64,000 nt of DNA from JAMQKA01 sp043951865 (GCF_043951865.1 NZ_JBINJF010000012.1:62001-126000); one strand, 5' to 3'. Shown: positions 28,268 to 37,610, counted from the stretch's first letter. A program made the numbers and translations. The notes: generated by a model not told the origin, from the letters alone.

Positions 28268-30088
28268 ATGTCTGAAGTAACAATTTCAAAGACGATGGAA
28301 CCGCACCAGAGATTAATCGGATCACAGCCGAAAGTAGGAATACGACCCGTTATTGATGGCAGGGAAGGAGGGGTTCGTGAGTCAATGGAAAATCAAACCA
28401 TGAATATGGCTAAACGAGCGGCTGAGTTTGTATCTGCGAATGTGACCCATTCCAATGGTCTGCCGGTTGAATGCGTTATTGCGGATACCTGTATCGGAGG
28501 GGTGGCTGAATCGGCTCAGGCAGCCACGAAATTTGAGGAAGAAGGTGTTGGTTTGACATTAACCGTTACCCCATGTTGGTGTTATGGTTCAGAAACGATG
28601 GACATGGATCCGTTGCGACCGAAGGCCATTTGGGGTTTCAATGGAAGTGAGCGCCCCGGTGCCGTGTATCTGGCGGCAACTAAAGCGGCACATGATCAGA
28701 AAGGGTTGCCCGTATTCAGCATTTATGGGAGCGAAGTACAGGATAAAGATGACGAAACAATACCGGAAGATGTCCAGGAGAAAATTTTACGATTTGTAAA
28801 AGCTGGATTAACAGTCGCCCAGATTAAAGGTAAATCATACCTCTCTATTGGTTCCGTCTCAATGGGTATAGCCGGATCTATGATACAGCAGGATTTTTTT
28901 GAAGACTACTTGGGAATGCGGTGTGAGTCGGTCGACATGTCGGAACTGACTAGGCGTATTCAAGAAGAGATTTATGATAAAGAGGAGTTTGAACTGGCCA
29001 TGCAATGGGTGCAGCTGTACTGTGAAGAAGGAGAGGATATAAATCCTGCCGATAAGCAGTTTAGTCGAGAGCAAAAAGATAAAATATGGGAGACCGTTGT
29101 AAAGATGACACTCATTATTCGGGATCTGATGGTTGGCAATCCCAGCCTGGAAGATATGGGCTATGGAGAAGAAGCGCTGGGCCATAATGCAATTGCTTCC
29201 GGTTTCCAGGGACAACGCCAGTGGACCGATCATTTTCCAAATGGTGATTTCTCAGAAGCGATATTGAATTCCTCGTTTGACTGGAATGGAATCAGGCAAC
29301 CCTACATCGTGGCTACGGAAAATGATACGCTGAATGCTGTTTGTATGCTGTTTGGTCACCTGTTGACTAATCGGGCTCAAATTTTCGGAGATATTCGTAC
29401 TTATTGGAGTCCTGATTCTGTAAAAAGGGTAACAGGTAAAGAATTATCAGGAAAGGCCCAAAATGGGATTATTCATTTTCTTAACTCTGGATCGGCTACG
29501 CTGGATGGAACCGGCCGACAAACGAAAAATGGAGATCCGGTCATGAAACCATATTGGGAAATTGACCCGGAAGAGGCCGAGGCCTGCCTGGAAGCAACTC
29601 GATGGTGTCCTGCGAACCAGGAATATTTCAGAGGTGGAGGTTTCTCCTCTCAATTTCTTACAAAAGGCGAAATGCCGGTAACCATGACGCGGATTAACAT
29701 TATAAAGGGACTGGGACCGGTTTTACAGATTGCTGAAGGATTTGCTGTGAACATAGATCCTGATATTCATGAAACATTGAACAGGAGAACCGACCCGACC
29801 TGGCCAACCACATGGTTTGTACCAAACCTGACAGGGACCGACGTCTTTAATGATGTGTATTCAGTAATGAATAACTGGGGGGCCAATCACGGAGTTTTGA
29901 GCTACGGCCATGTTGGCGATGAATTTATTACGCTCGCTTCCATGCTTCGAATTCCTGTAGCCATGCATAATGTGCCAAGAGAGCGCATTTATAGACCGAG
30001 TGCATGGGCGGCTTACGGTACTAAAGACTTAGAGAGTGCCGACTTCCGGGCATGCAAAGGATTTGGTCCATTATATGAGAAATCGTAA
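28268..30088 (+). CDS. fucI: L-fucose isomerase
   Basis: A 606-residue ketol isomerase that converts L-fucose to L-fuculose and also accepts D-arabinose. Highly typical stretches are KVGIRPVIDGREGGVRESM, VECVIADTCIGGVAE, TVTPCWCYGSETMDMDP, KAIWGFNGSERPGAVYLA and, at the C-terminus, NNWGANHGVLSYGHVGDEFI. Metal ligands expected from E. coli FucI (Glu, Asp, His) have matching regions, including TENDTLNA and the NHGVLSYGH segment. It starts 27 bases after the kinase gene and ends the operon, with a terminator-like hairpin about 70 bases later. No fuculose-phosphate aldolase gene is present in the window. Confidence 0.95.
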   Translation: MSEVTISKTMEPHQRLIGSQPKVGIRPVIDGREGGVRESMENQTMNMAKRAAEFVSANVTHSNGLPVECVIADTCIGGVAESAQAATKFEEEGVGLTLTVTPCWCYGSETMDMDPLRPKAIWGFNGSERPGAVYLAATKAAHDQKGLPVFSIYGSEVQDKDDETIPEDVQEKILRFVKAGLTVAQIKGKSYLSIGSVSMGIAGSMIQQDFFEDYLGMRCESVDMSELTRRIQEEIYDKEEFELAMQWVQLYCEEGEDINPADKQFSREQKDKIWETVVKMTLIIRDLMVGNPSLEDMGYGEEALGHNAIASGFQGQRQWTDHFPNGDFSEAILNSSFDWNGIRQPYIVATENDTLNAVCMLFGHLLTNRAQIFGDIRTYWSPDSVKRVTGKELSGKAQNGIIHFLNSGSATLDGTGRQTKNGDPVMKPYWEIDPEEAEACLEATRWCPANQEYFRGGGFSSQFLTKGEMPVTMTRINIIKGLGPVLQIAEGFAVNIDPDIHETLNRRTDPTWPTTWFVPNLTGTDVFNDVYSVMNNWGANHGVLSYGHVGDEFITLASMLRIPVAMHNVPRERIYRPSAWAAYGTKDLESADFRACKGFGPLYEKS

Positions 30089-30155
30089 ATAGTTAGTTAT
30101 ACAATTCTTATAGATAACCCTTCCCTCCAACTAATATCCCTTATTCCCTAACGAA

Positions 30156-30190
30156 ACTCTCAACCCCTTGATTGGGATTGGGAGTATTTT
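30156..30190 (+). terminator. Terminator-like hairpin after fucI
   Basis: ACTCTCAACCCC (30156-30167) pairs with GGGATTGGGAGT (30174-30185), allowing G-T pairs, with a 6-base loop, followed by ATTTT. It closes the symporter-to-fucI operon. Confidence 0.55.
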
Positions 30191-30218
30191 GTATAGAAGA
30201 TCATTTCTGATATATTTG
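30189..30218 (+). promoter_or_regulatory. Candidate Bacteroidota-type promoter for the lacI-type gene
   Basis: TTG at 30189-30191 and TATATTTG at 30211-30218, 19 bases apart, match the Bacteroidota consensus TTG-N(17-23)-TAnnTTTG. It would start transcription near 30225, about 200 bases before the ATG. Confidence 0.5.
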
Positions 30219-30425
30219 CAACGAATTAGCGGTCACCATTTTGTTCTGAAACAAATCAATCTATTATATTGCATCAATTTTTTTATTATTGCGAATATTA
30301 CGATTTGAGTTTTTTAGTTAGGTTAAATCTTTAATAAAAAGATAAAGATTGTCCACCCGTTAGTACTTTTTAATAATCGGTGATCTTACCTTTAAAACCT
30401 TTTTGTGTACGGTATTTAGTATCTT

Positions 30426-31457
30426 ATGAGTAAAAATGTATCAATAAAGACTATTGCAAAGGAATCAGGATATTCAGCAACGACCGTATCGAGGGTAATT
30501 AATGGCCATACAAAAAAGTATAGAATTAGTGATGAGGCCAAAGAAAAAATTTTAAAGATAGCCAAAGAGTATAATTACAAGGCCAATCCTGTAGCGGTTA
30601 ATCTTAGGCTTAAAAAAAGTTATACTATTGGCTTGGTTATTCCCAGCCTGGATAATCCTTTTTTTGTAAATGTAACAAGTTTGTTAAACAGGGAGCTTAC
30701 TAAAAGGGGGTATAATATTATCCTTACTGAGAGCTATGATGAACCGGGGACAGAAAAGGAAATGATTATGCAGCTTTTAGAACGGAATGTGGATGGCGTT
30801 TTATTAATACCTAGTCAAGGAAATACAGAAAATGTAGAATTGTTAGAAGAAACAATAAGTAGTGGCGTTCCCATACTTTGCATTGATAGGTATATTAAAA
30901 ATTCAAAAATTCCTTTTATAACGACTGATAACCAATATGGTGCTTATATAGGGGTAAAACACCTTATTGAAAATGGGCATAAGAAGATTGCTTGTATTCA
31001 AGGTCTGCCGGACTCTACTCCAAGTGAGGATCGGAAAAAGGGATACTTGTCAGCCTTAGATGAATTCGATTTAGAGCCTTTTTATATCGGAGGTGATGAA
31101 TTTAGCTACATGTGTGGCTATAGGGAAACCCAAATATTGTTACAAAAAAAAGATCTACCCACTGCAATTTTTGCAATGAGTAGTAACATAGCACTCGGTG
31201 TGATGAAGGCGGTTGAAGAGAATGGTTATTCGATACCAGAAGATTTATCTATTGTAGGGTTTGATAATTATGAATTTCTAGATCATATTAAAGTACCTTT
31301 AACTAGCATAGCTCAGCCTATAGATGAGATTAGTCATATTGCAGTTAAGGTGTTGCTCGATTATGTAGATGGGAAAATGGATGATTCCGACTGGGAAAAC
31401 CCAAGTTTGAAACCCAGTATGATTCTGAGGGATTCGGTATTAGATTTGACTAGTTAA
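30426..31457 (+). CDS. LacI-family transcriptional repressor
   Basis: A 343-residue regulator. The DNA-binding head is SIKTIAKESGYSATTVSRVI (helix-turn-helix) with a hinge helix near NPVAVNLRLKKS. The periplasmic-binding-protein-like sensor follows: YTIGLVIPSLDNPFFVNVT, ERNVDGVLLIPSQGN, ENGHKKIACIQGLPDSTPSE, PTAIFAMSSNIALGVM and DLSIVGFDNYEFLDHI. It lies directly upstream of a susC gene with three operator-like palindromes between (31480-31648). Local control of the nucleoside/ribose locus is very likely, with ribose or a nucleoside as ligand (inference). Confidence 0.95.
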   Translation: MSKNVSIKTIAKESGYSATTVSRVINGHTKKYRISDEAKEKILKIAKEYNYKANPVAVNLRLKKSYTIGLVIPSLDNPFFVNVTSLLNRELTKRGYNIILTESYDEPGTEKEMIMQLLERNVDGVLLIPSQGNTENVELLEETISSGVPILCIDRYIKNSKIPFITTDNQYGAYIGVKHLIENGHKKIACIQGLPDSTPSEDRKKGYLSALDEFDLEPFYIGGDEFSYMCGYRETQILLQKKDLPTAIFAMSSNIALGVMKAVEENGYSIPEDLSIVGFDNYEFLDHIKVPLTSIAQPIDEISHIAVKVLLDYVDGKMDDSDWENPSLKPSMILRDSVLDLTS

Positions 31458-31479
31458 CAAATTTTTTTTAGTCTGTATA

Positions 31480-31495
31480 GCACAAACGATTGAGC
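31480..31495. promoter_or_regulatory. LacI-type operator half-match (site 1)
   Basis: GCACAAACGATTGAGC, an imperfect copy (three mismatches) of the 16-base core GCACAATCGATTGTGC found at site 3. It starts 23 bases after the stop of the LacI-type gene. Confidence 0.45.
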
Positions 31496-31557
31496 AGGTG
31501 GTGAAAATAGTGGGATTTTTCTATATATCCTACCGAAAATTAAATGTTAATTTTTTT

Positions 31558-31589
31558 ATTCAAATGCACAAACGATTGTGCATTTGAAT
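31558..31589. promoter_or_regulatory. LacI-type operator palindrome (site 2)
   Basis: A 32-base inverted repeat with a single mismatched pair, centred on AACGATT. Its core GCACAAACGATTGTGC matches site 3 at all but one position. The central CG and A/T flanks are typical of LacI-family operators. Confidence 0.75.
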
Positions 31590-31603
31590 AGTTGTTATTT
31601 TCG
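31576..31603 (+). promoter_or_regulatory. Possible promoter of the second susC between two operators
   Basis: TTG at 31576-31578, inside operator site 2, and TATTTTCG at 31596-31603, 17 bases later (one mismatch to TAnnTTTG). Operators on both sides would let the repressor block it. Weak, because the -7 element is imperfect. Confidence 0.35.
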
Positions 31604-31616
31604 TTCTTTTTTTAAA

Positions 31617-31648
31617 TATAAATAGCACAATCGATTGTGCTATTTATA
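31617..31648. promoter_or_regulatory. LacI-type operator, perfect 32-base palindrome (site 3)
   Basis: Bases 31617-31648 equal their own reverse complement over all 32 positions, with core GCACAATCGATTGTGC. It lies 38 bases before the susC ATG, so a bound repressor would cover the start of the transcript. Confidence 0.8.
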
Positions 31649-31686
31649 GAATCTGCTAACGGGATAAATCAAAAATCAGTAATAAT

Positions 31687-34600
31687 ATGAAAAGGCTACT
31701 ACTAATATTCGGGATTATGTTATGGAGTTACTCTCAGTTGTGGGGGCAAACAGTATCTGGACAAATCACTGATCAAAGCAATGGTGATCCATTACCAGGG
31801 GTAAATGTGGTCGTGAAAAACAGTACAACAGGTACAGCAACCAATTCTGAGGGTAACTATGAGCTTGAAGTTCGGAGTCTTCAGGATACACTTGTTGTAT
31901 CATTTGTCGGATTTGAAAGAAAGGAAATACCCATTGATGGTCGCACCACAATTAATATTCAACTTGTACCGCGCGTTTATGAGGGAGATGAATTGGTTGT
32001 AAGTGGATATCAGGTTCAACGAAAAGTGGATGTTACGGGTGCTGTATCAATTGCGGAAACAGAAGACTTTGAGAATAGTCCTACAAGTAATCCAATAAAA
32101 TCACTTCAAGGTAGTGTCCCAGGATTATTTATTAATACAAATGGGGATCCAGCAGGAGGAGCAGAAGTCAGAGTACGGGGCGTTAGTACACTTAATAATA
32201 ATGATCCTCTCTACGTAATTGATGGTGTGCCAACCAAGCAAAGTGCTTTTGATATACTTAATCCAAATGATATTGAATCAATACAGGTACTTAAGGATGC
32301 AGCTTCAGCATCGATTTATGGGGCAAGGGCTTCAAATGGTGTTATAGTTGTGACCACCAAACAGGCGGAAGAGAATGCATTTCAGGTCGATTATAGCTCG
32401 AAATTTACTCATTCTGCCTATACTACTAAGCCAAGTATGTTGGATACAAAAGGTCGTGCAAGAGTACAGTGGCAAGCTACAGTAAATGATGGTGGTGATC
32501 CTGATGAGATCCCAATTGTGGAATATGATTGGGAGAGAAAATCGGATGGAACAGCAGTTCTGAATAGTATAACTATACCAGAATATATCACCGAAGGTGT
32601 GCCAACAGCTAATACCGATTGGTTTGAGGCAATGACCAGAGACGGTTTTATACAGGAGCATAATCTTTCAGTATCAACCGGAGGAGAAAGAGGAGGGGCT
32701 GTACTTTCCTTGAGATACTACAAGGATGAATACATAATGAAATTTAACAATTATGAGAAAGTGTCCGCCCGTATCAATTCACACCATAATTTTTTAGATG
32801 GAGATATAAAAATTGGAGAAAATCTGACCATTTCTAATGGTGTGGACAATGGATATGGCGGTGTGCCATTTGCTAATGCATGGCAAATAAGACCAATGTT
32901 ACCTGTTAGAACAGAAGATGGTAGCTATTCTGGTCCAGTCACAGGAGATTTTGTAGATCAGGAAAACCCTGTAATGCTGTTAGATTACAACCAATGGGAC
33001 AAAACGGGATCAGTAAATATGTTTGGAAATGTCTATGCAGATATCTCTTTACTGGAAAACTTGACCATGAGTAACTCTTTTGGGATAGACTGGATTAATA
33101 GTCACAGTAGGGATATACAGAGAACGTTTAATACTGGTTTTATTAGTCGTGAAACAAATTCTTTAGAGAACTTTAAAAGCGAATCGTTCAACTGGAATTT
33201 AAGTTCCACGTTACAATATGATCTTCAGTTAAACAATCACAATACTACATTTTTAGCTGGTGTCGAGGCTACAAGAAATCAGTATTCTAACAACTTTTCT
33301 TATCGTGAAGATTTTGCAGTAGAGACAGAAAACTATATGGTGGAAAATGCTGGAAGTGGTAGGCAAAGCGTTGGTGGTTCTAGAACTGGTTCAGCACTAC
33401 TATCTTATTTCGGTAAGATAAACTATGTCTTCAATAATAAATACTTAGCATCAGCTACTTTTCGTTATGATGGTTCATCCAGATTCGGTAGTAATAACAG
33501 GTACGGGACGTTCCCTTCATTATCAGCTGGTTGGAGATTGGGTAATGAGAGTTTTATAAGTAACAACCTTCAGGTTATATCTGAGTTAAAGTTCAGAGCC
33601 TCTTGGGGCGTTACGGGTAATCAAGAGATATCGGATATAGCTAGGTATACGATATATAGAACTCACTATGGTGAAGATGCAGTAGCATTTAATTCAAGCA
33701 ATGGTACTGCTTATGATTTGAACGGAGCAGACTCAGGTCCTTTGCCTTCTGGATTTCGTAAGACTCAGACTGGAAATAGTAATTTAAAGTGGGAGGAGAC
33801 CGAAGAGTTTAATCTAGGACTGGATTTTGGATTATTTGAAGATAAATTAACAGGATCCATTGATGTTTTTGAACGTAACACAGAAGATATCTTAATATCT
33901 CCTGATTATATAGCAGTTAGAGGAGAGGGAGGTAACCGTTTCGTCAATGGAGCCTCAGTTGAGACAACTGGTGCAGAATTTTTTATCGAATATAGAAATC
34001 AAGCCGGGGAATTTAATTATTCGATCAGGGGTAATGTTGGCCACTACAAGGATAAGATAACAGAATTACCAGCAGATGTAGTAGATTCATATCCTGGAAA
34101 TTCTGAAAAAACAATTTTGGGCCAATCAATGAATTCCCATTTTGGATATGTATATGACGGGATCTTCCAAAACCAGCAGGAGGTTGATGAACATGCAGAT
34201 CAGACTGGTAAGGGAGTTGGGAGGATACGTTACAAGGATTTAAATGGTGATGGTGTCATTACTCCTCTGGATCAAAAATATTTGGGCACCTCAACAGCGG
34301 ATTATGAGTACGGTCTTAATCTTCAAGCTAGTTATAAAAAATTCGATGTTAGAGTTTTCTTACAGGGTGTGCTAGGTCGTGAAGTATATAACCAGTTTAA
34401 GAGGCGGACGGATTTTGCTTCATTATGGGCCGGTACAAATTATGGTACACGCATGTTAGATGCCTGGACTCCATCAAATAGAGATACTTTTATTCCTGCA
34501 GCCACTTTAACTGATAGTAATAATGAAGGGCGTGTTTCAACCTATTTTATTGACAATGGTTCTTACCTAAAACTCAGGCAGATCAGTCTTGGCTACACTC

Positions 34601-34773
34601 CCAATAATTTTCTTGGCACAAGAAGTATAAGACTATTTGTTACTGGTGAAAATCTTTTAACAGTAAAAGATAATTCAGGTATTGATGCTTTTACAGCACC
34701 AGATCCTGAGGATCCAAGTATAGGTTTACCACGACCTCGTAAAGTTTCTGTGGGAATTAATTTGTCCTTTTAA
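31687..34773 (+). CDS. SusC-type TonB-dependent transporter of the nucleoside/ribose locus
   Basis: A 1028-residue outer-membrane importer. The signal peptide ends near YSQLWGQ. A carboxypeptidase-D-like domain (VSGQITDQSNGDPLPGVNVV), TonB-box region (GDELVVSGYQVQRKVDVTGA), plug (EVRVRGVSTLNNNDPLYVID, then QVLKDAASASIYGARASNGV) and barrel ending in VSVGINLSF follow. Operators for a LacI-type repressor precede it, and the downstream genes process nucleosides. It probably admits nucleosides, oligonucleotide-derived or ribose-containing molecules (inference by analogy with the Bacteroides ribose utilisation system). Low GC, like the rest of this locus. Confidence 0.95.
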   Translation: MKRLLLIFGIMLWSYSQLWGQTVSGQITDQSNGDPLPGVNVVVKNSTTGTATNSEGNYELEVRSLQDTLVVSFVGFERKEIPIDGRTTINIQLVPRVYEGDELVVSGYQVQRKVDVTGAVSIAETEDFENSPTSNPIKSLQGSVPGLFINTNGDPAGGAEVRVRGVSTLNNNDPLYVIDGVPTKQSAFDILNPNDIESIQVLKDAASASIYGARASNGVIVVTTKQAEENAFQVDYSSKFTHSAYTTKPSMLDTKGRARVQWQATVNDGGDPDEIPIVEYDWERKSDGTAVLNSITIPEYITEGVPTANTDWFEAMTRDGFIQEHNLSVSTGGERGGAVLSLRYYKDEYIMKFNNYEKVSARINSHHNFLDGDIKIGENLTISNGVDNGYGGVPFANAWQIRPMLPVRTEDGSYSGPVTGDFVDQENPVMLLDYNQWDKTGSVNMFGNVYADISLLENLTMSNSFGIDWINSHSRDIQRTFNTGFISRETNSLENFKSESFNWNLSSTLQYDLQLNNHNTTFLAGVEATRNQYSNNFSYREDFAVETENYMVENAGSGRQSVGGSRTGSALLSYFGKINYVFNNKYLASATFRYDGSSRFGSNNRYGTFPSLSAGWRLGNESFISNNLQVISELKFRASWGVTGNQEISDIARYTIYRTHYGEDAVAFNSSNGTAYDLNGADSGPLPSGFRKTQTGNSNLKWEETEEFNLGLDFGLFEDKLTGSIDVFERNTEDILISPDYIAVRGEGGNRFVNGASVETTGAEFFIEYRNQAGEFNYSIRGNVGHYKDKITELPADVVDSYPGNSEKTILGQSMNSHFGYVYDGIFQNQQEVDEHADQTGKGVGRIRYKDLNGDGVITPLDQKYLGTSTADYEYGLNLQASYKKFDVRVFLQGVLGREVYNQFKRRTDFASLWAGTNYGTRMLDAWTPSNRDTFIPAATLTDSNNEGRVSTYFIDNGSYLKLRQISLGYTPNNFLGTRSIRLFVTGENLLTVKDNSGIDAFTAPDPEDPSIGLPRPRKVSVGINLSF

Positions 34774-34792
34774 CAAAAAAAATTTTAAGAAA

Positions 34793-36529
34793 ATGGAAAA
34801 GTTAAGAATACTTTTATTTGTAGTCTCAGCAAGTCTCTTAATAGTTTCATGTAATGATTTTCTCGAGGTTGAACCTAAGGGTGCTTTAAGTGAAGAGAAC
34901 CTAAGTAACCCACAAGGTGCAGAGAAATTGGTAAACGCAGCGTATGCCTCGTTGGGGAATGACCATTGGTTTGAGCCCTATACGAGTATGTGGCCTTATG
35001 GCAGTGTCAGGTCTGATAATTCCTATAAGGGAGGTCTCGGCACTGCAGACCAAGGTGGGTACCACGATTATGAAGTTTTCTCATCAATTCGTACTGACCA
35101 GAACAAAGCCAACAGAATGTGGAATAGGTTGTACATTGCAGTACAAAGAACCAATTCTGCTCTTAGTCGGATCAATAATCTCAGCGAGAGCGAGTTCCCT
35201 CTTAAGACTCGCAGGCAAGCAGAAATGAGATTTTTGAGAGGTCACTTTCATTTTCTGCTAAAAATACTATTTAAGAGGATACCGTACGTAGATGAATCAA
35301 TACCTTCTGATAGTCTAAAAAATGTTTCCAATGTTAAATATTCTAATAATGAACTTTGGAATAAGATTGCAGAAGATTTTCAATTCGCGGTAGACAACCT
35401 TCCTCCTACTGTAGACCAAGTAGGAAGGCCAAATGAAATCGTAGCTAAAGCTTATCTAGCAAAGGTTCGTTTATATCAAGCTTATGAGCAAAATGAACAA
35501 CATAATGTAGTAAATATTAATAGTGATAGATTACAAGAGGTAGTTGATCTTACTAACGATGTAATCAATTCAGGACAGTATTCATTGTTCGACGACTACG
35601 CGAAAAACTTTTTATGGTCCTTTGAAAATGGTTCTGAATCTGTCTATGCGGTACAACGATCGGTTGATGATGGTACTCCAGTTGGTAGAATTGATATGTC
35701 AACAGCTTTAAATTATCCAATGTATGAAGAATATGGATGCTGTTCTTTTCACAGACCTAGTCAAAATCTTGTGAATGCCTTTCAAACTGACGAGGAAGGA
35801 ATCCCAAAGTTTAATACTTATAACAATATAGTCATGAGGGATTCAGCCGATTTCAAAGAAAATACATTTGATCCTCGCTTAGATCATACGGTTGGAATAC
35901 AGAGTCACCCATACAAATATCAAACAGATGTTATTTATGACTTTAGTGAATTTACGAGAGGCCCTCAACTATATGGTCCCTACTCTGCTATGAAAGAGGT
36001 TCAACAAGTGGATTGTCCTTGTCTAGCAGGGTCAATTGCATATGAATACCCTGCAAGTTCAAAGAATAATGATATAATCAGGTACGCTGATGTATTATTA
36101 TGGAAAGCTGAAGCTTTAATTGAATTGGGACGACATGATGAAGCTCTACCAATTATTAATCAAATAAGATCTCGCGCAAGTAATAGTAAAGAAAGACTTA
36201 AATATGATGATGGGGAGTATGCTTCAAACTATGAGATAGATACATACGAGCCGGGAGTAAATATTAACTGGACTCAGGAAAATGCACGTAAGGCACTACG
36301 ATGGGAGAGACGCCTTGAGTTCGCTATGGAGGGAGTTCGCTTCTTCGATCTTGTCAGATGGGGCATCGCTGCAGAAGTGTTAAATGAATACTTCGCAGAG
36401 GAACAGAATCGTGCTTCTTACCTCGAGAATGCTCATTTCACAAAAAATCGGGATGAGTACCTTCCTATTCCTCTTCAACAGATTGATTTTAGCGAAGGAG
36501 TTTATGAGCAAAACTATGGGTGGAACTAG
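34793..36529 (+). CDS. SusD-family binding lipoprotein of the nucleoside/ribose locus
   Basis: A 578-residue surface lipoprotein with lipobox LLIVSC (Cys20) followed by NDFLEVEPKG, the classic SusD start. Family elements are RQAEMRFLRGHFHFLLKILF, DVLLWKAEALIELGRHDEAL, ALRWERRLEFAMEGVRFFDL and PIPLQQIDFSEG. It starts 19 bases after the transporter gene, forming the standard SusCD pair. Cysteine pairs (YGCCSF and VDCPCLAG) are less common in the family and may form disulfides or a metal site. The ligand is presumably a ribose-containing molecule. Confidence 0.94.
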   Translation: MEKLRILLFVVSASLLIVSCNDFLEVEPKGALSEENLSNPQGAEKLVNAAYASLGNDHWFEPYTSMWPYGSVRSDNSYKGGLGTADQGGYHDYEVFSSIRTDQNKANRMWNRLYIAVQRTNSALSRINNLSESEFPLKTRRQAEMRFLRGHFHFLLKILFKRIPYVDESIPSDSLKNVSNVKYSNNELWNKIAEDFQFAVDNLPPTVDQVGRPNEIVAKAYLAKVRLYQAYEQNEQHNVVNINSDRLQEVVDLTNDVINSGQYSLFDDYAKNFLWSFENGSESVYAVQRSVDDGTPVGRIDMSTALNYPMYEEYGCCSFHRPSQNLVNAFQTDEEGIPKFNTYNNIVMRDSADFKENTFDPRLDHTVGIQSHPYKYQTDVIYDFSEFTRGPQLYGPYSAMKEVQQVDCPCLAGSIAYEYPASSKNNDIIRYADVLLWKAEALIELGRHDEALPIINQIRSRASNSKERLKYDDGEYASNYEIDTYEPGVNINWTQENARKALRWERRLEFAMEGVRFFDLVRWGIAAEVLNEYFAEEQNRASYLENAHFTKNRDEYLPIPLQQIDFSEGVYEQNYGWN

Positions 36530-36579
36530 TGTTGTTACATTCACTAAACAAATCATAGTTGTTATAAACTGAATTTATT

Positions 36580-36619
36580 TCCGTGCCCATTAATAACTCT
36601 TAGCCTTGATGGGCACGGA
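36580..36619 (+). terminator. Strong hairpin between susD and rbsK
   Basis: TCCGTGCCCAT (36580-36590) pairs perfectly with ATGGGCACGGA (36609-36619), loop 18 bases. Flanking GAATTTA and TTAAATTC extend the stem. No long T run follows. It may partly terminate or trim the transcript so that susCD and the intracellular genes are made in different amounts. Confidence 0.6.
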
Positions 36620-36652
36620 TTAAATTCCATTCATAGACAAACTACTATCCGT

Positions 36653-37585
36653 ATGGAAGAAAATATTGTAGTTATTGGCAGTGCTAATGTCGATATGGTT
36701 GTAAAAACTGATGAATTTCCCAAACCTGGAGAAACAATCATAGGTGGGCGATTTTTCAAATTTGCAGGTGGTAAAGGCGCGAATCAAGCTGTATCCGCTG
36801 CAAGATTAGGTGGAAATGTAACATTTATATGTAAAGTCGGTGATGACGATTTAGGTCGAAGCTCAATTGAAAATTATAAAGAAGAGGGTATAAATACCGA
36901 TAATATCTTAATTGATAATGAAGAACCTACCGGTGTTGCTTTAATCACAGTAAACAAGAAGGGGGAAAACAAAATAGTTGTCGCACCAGGAGCTAATTCT
37001 ACCCTTACCGTTAATGAAATTGAGCAGCTGAGCGACCTGATCTCCAGTGCTAGTGTTATTGTTTTGCAGCTTGAAATACCATTGGAAATAATAGGACAAG
37101 TATTAACCATTGCAAAGCAGAATGACACGAGAGTAATTTTAAATCCAGCTCCTGCTCAAAAATTGCCTAACTCATATTATAAAGGGTTATATCTAATTAC
37201 TCCAAATGAAACTGAAGTTGAGCAATTAACAGGAGTAAGAATAACGGATCAAAGTACAGCTAATGAAGCAGCTAATAAGTTTAGGGATATGGGGATACAG
37301 AATGTAGTTATCACGCTGGGTGAGAAGGGGGCATTTTTGTCAGCAGGAGAATACAGTGAATTTGTTTCTGCACCGCAAGTGAATGTTAAAGATACAACTG
37401 CTGCAGGCGATGTTTTCAATGGCGCTTTGGCTGTAGCACTTACAGAAAAAAGATCATGGAAAGAAGCTATTGTATTCGCTTGCAAAGCAGCTGCTTTGTC
37501 AGTCACAAAGAATGGTGCTCAGAGTTCAGTGCCTACTGTAACTGAGATTGAGACGCTAACCAATGGTCAAATTGATGACCGGTAA
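36653..37585 (+). CDS. rbsK: Ribokinase
   Basis: A PfkB-family kinase of 310 residues that makes ribose 5-phosphate. The N-terminal signature is VVIGSANVDMVVKTDEFPKP, then GGKGANQAVSAARLGG, NPAPAQKLP, the ribokinase-type catalytic signature DTTAAGDVFNGALAVAL (catalytic Asp in AAGD) and a C-terminal KNGAQSSVPT. The DTTAAGD form favours ribokinase over fructokinase or adenosine kinase. Flanked by a sugar permease and nucleoside hydrolases, it would trap ribose freed from nucleosides. It starts 123 bases after the susD gene, with the hairpin between. Confidence 0.93.
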   Translation: MEENIVVIGSANVDMVVKTDEFPKPGETIIGGRFFKFAGGKGANQAVSAARLGGNVTFICKVGDDDLGRSSIENYKEEGINTDNILIDNEEPTGVALITVNKKGENKIVVAPGANSTLTVNEIEQLSDLISSASVIVLQLEIPLEIIGQVLTIAKQNDTRVILNPAPAQKLPNSYYKGLYLITPNETEVEQLTGVRITDQSTANEAANKFRDMGIQNVVITLGEKGAFLSAGEYSEFVSAPQVNVKDTTAAGDVFNGALAVALTEKRSWKEAIVFACKAAALSVTKNGAQSSVPTVTEIETLTNGQIDDR

Positions 37586-37610
37586 TTAACAATAACTAAA
37601 TATTTCATAC

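Larger units (their letters stand above)
30089..30425. other. Intergenic region between fucI and the lacI-type gene
   Basis: About 340 bases without a gene. It holds the terminator-like hairpin (30156-30190) and the candidate promoter (30189-30218) listed separately. The remaining 200 bases would be a long leader for the LacI-type gene; no riboswitch structure was recognised. Confidence 0.5.
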
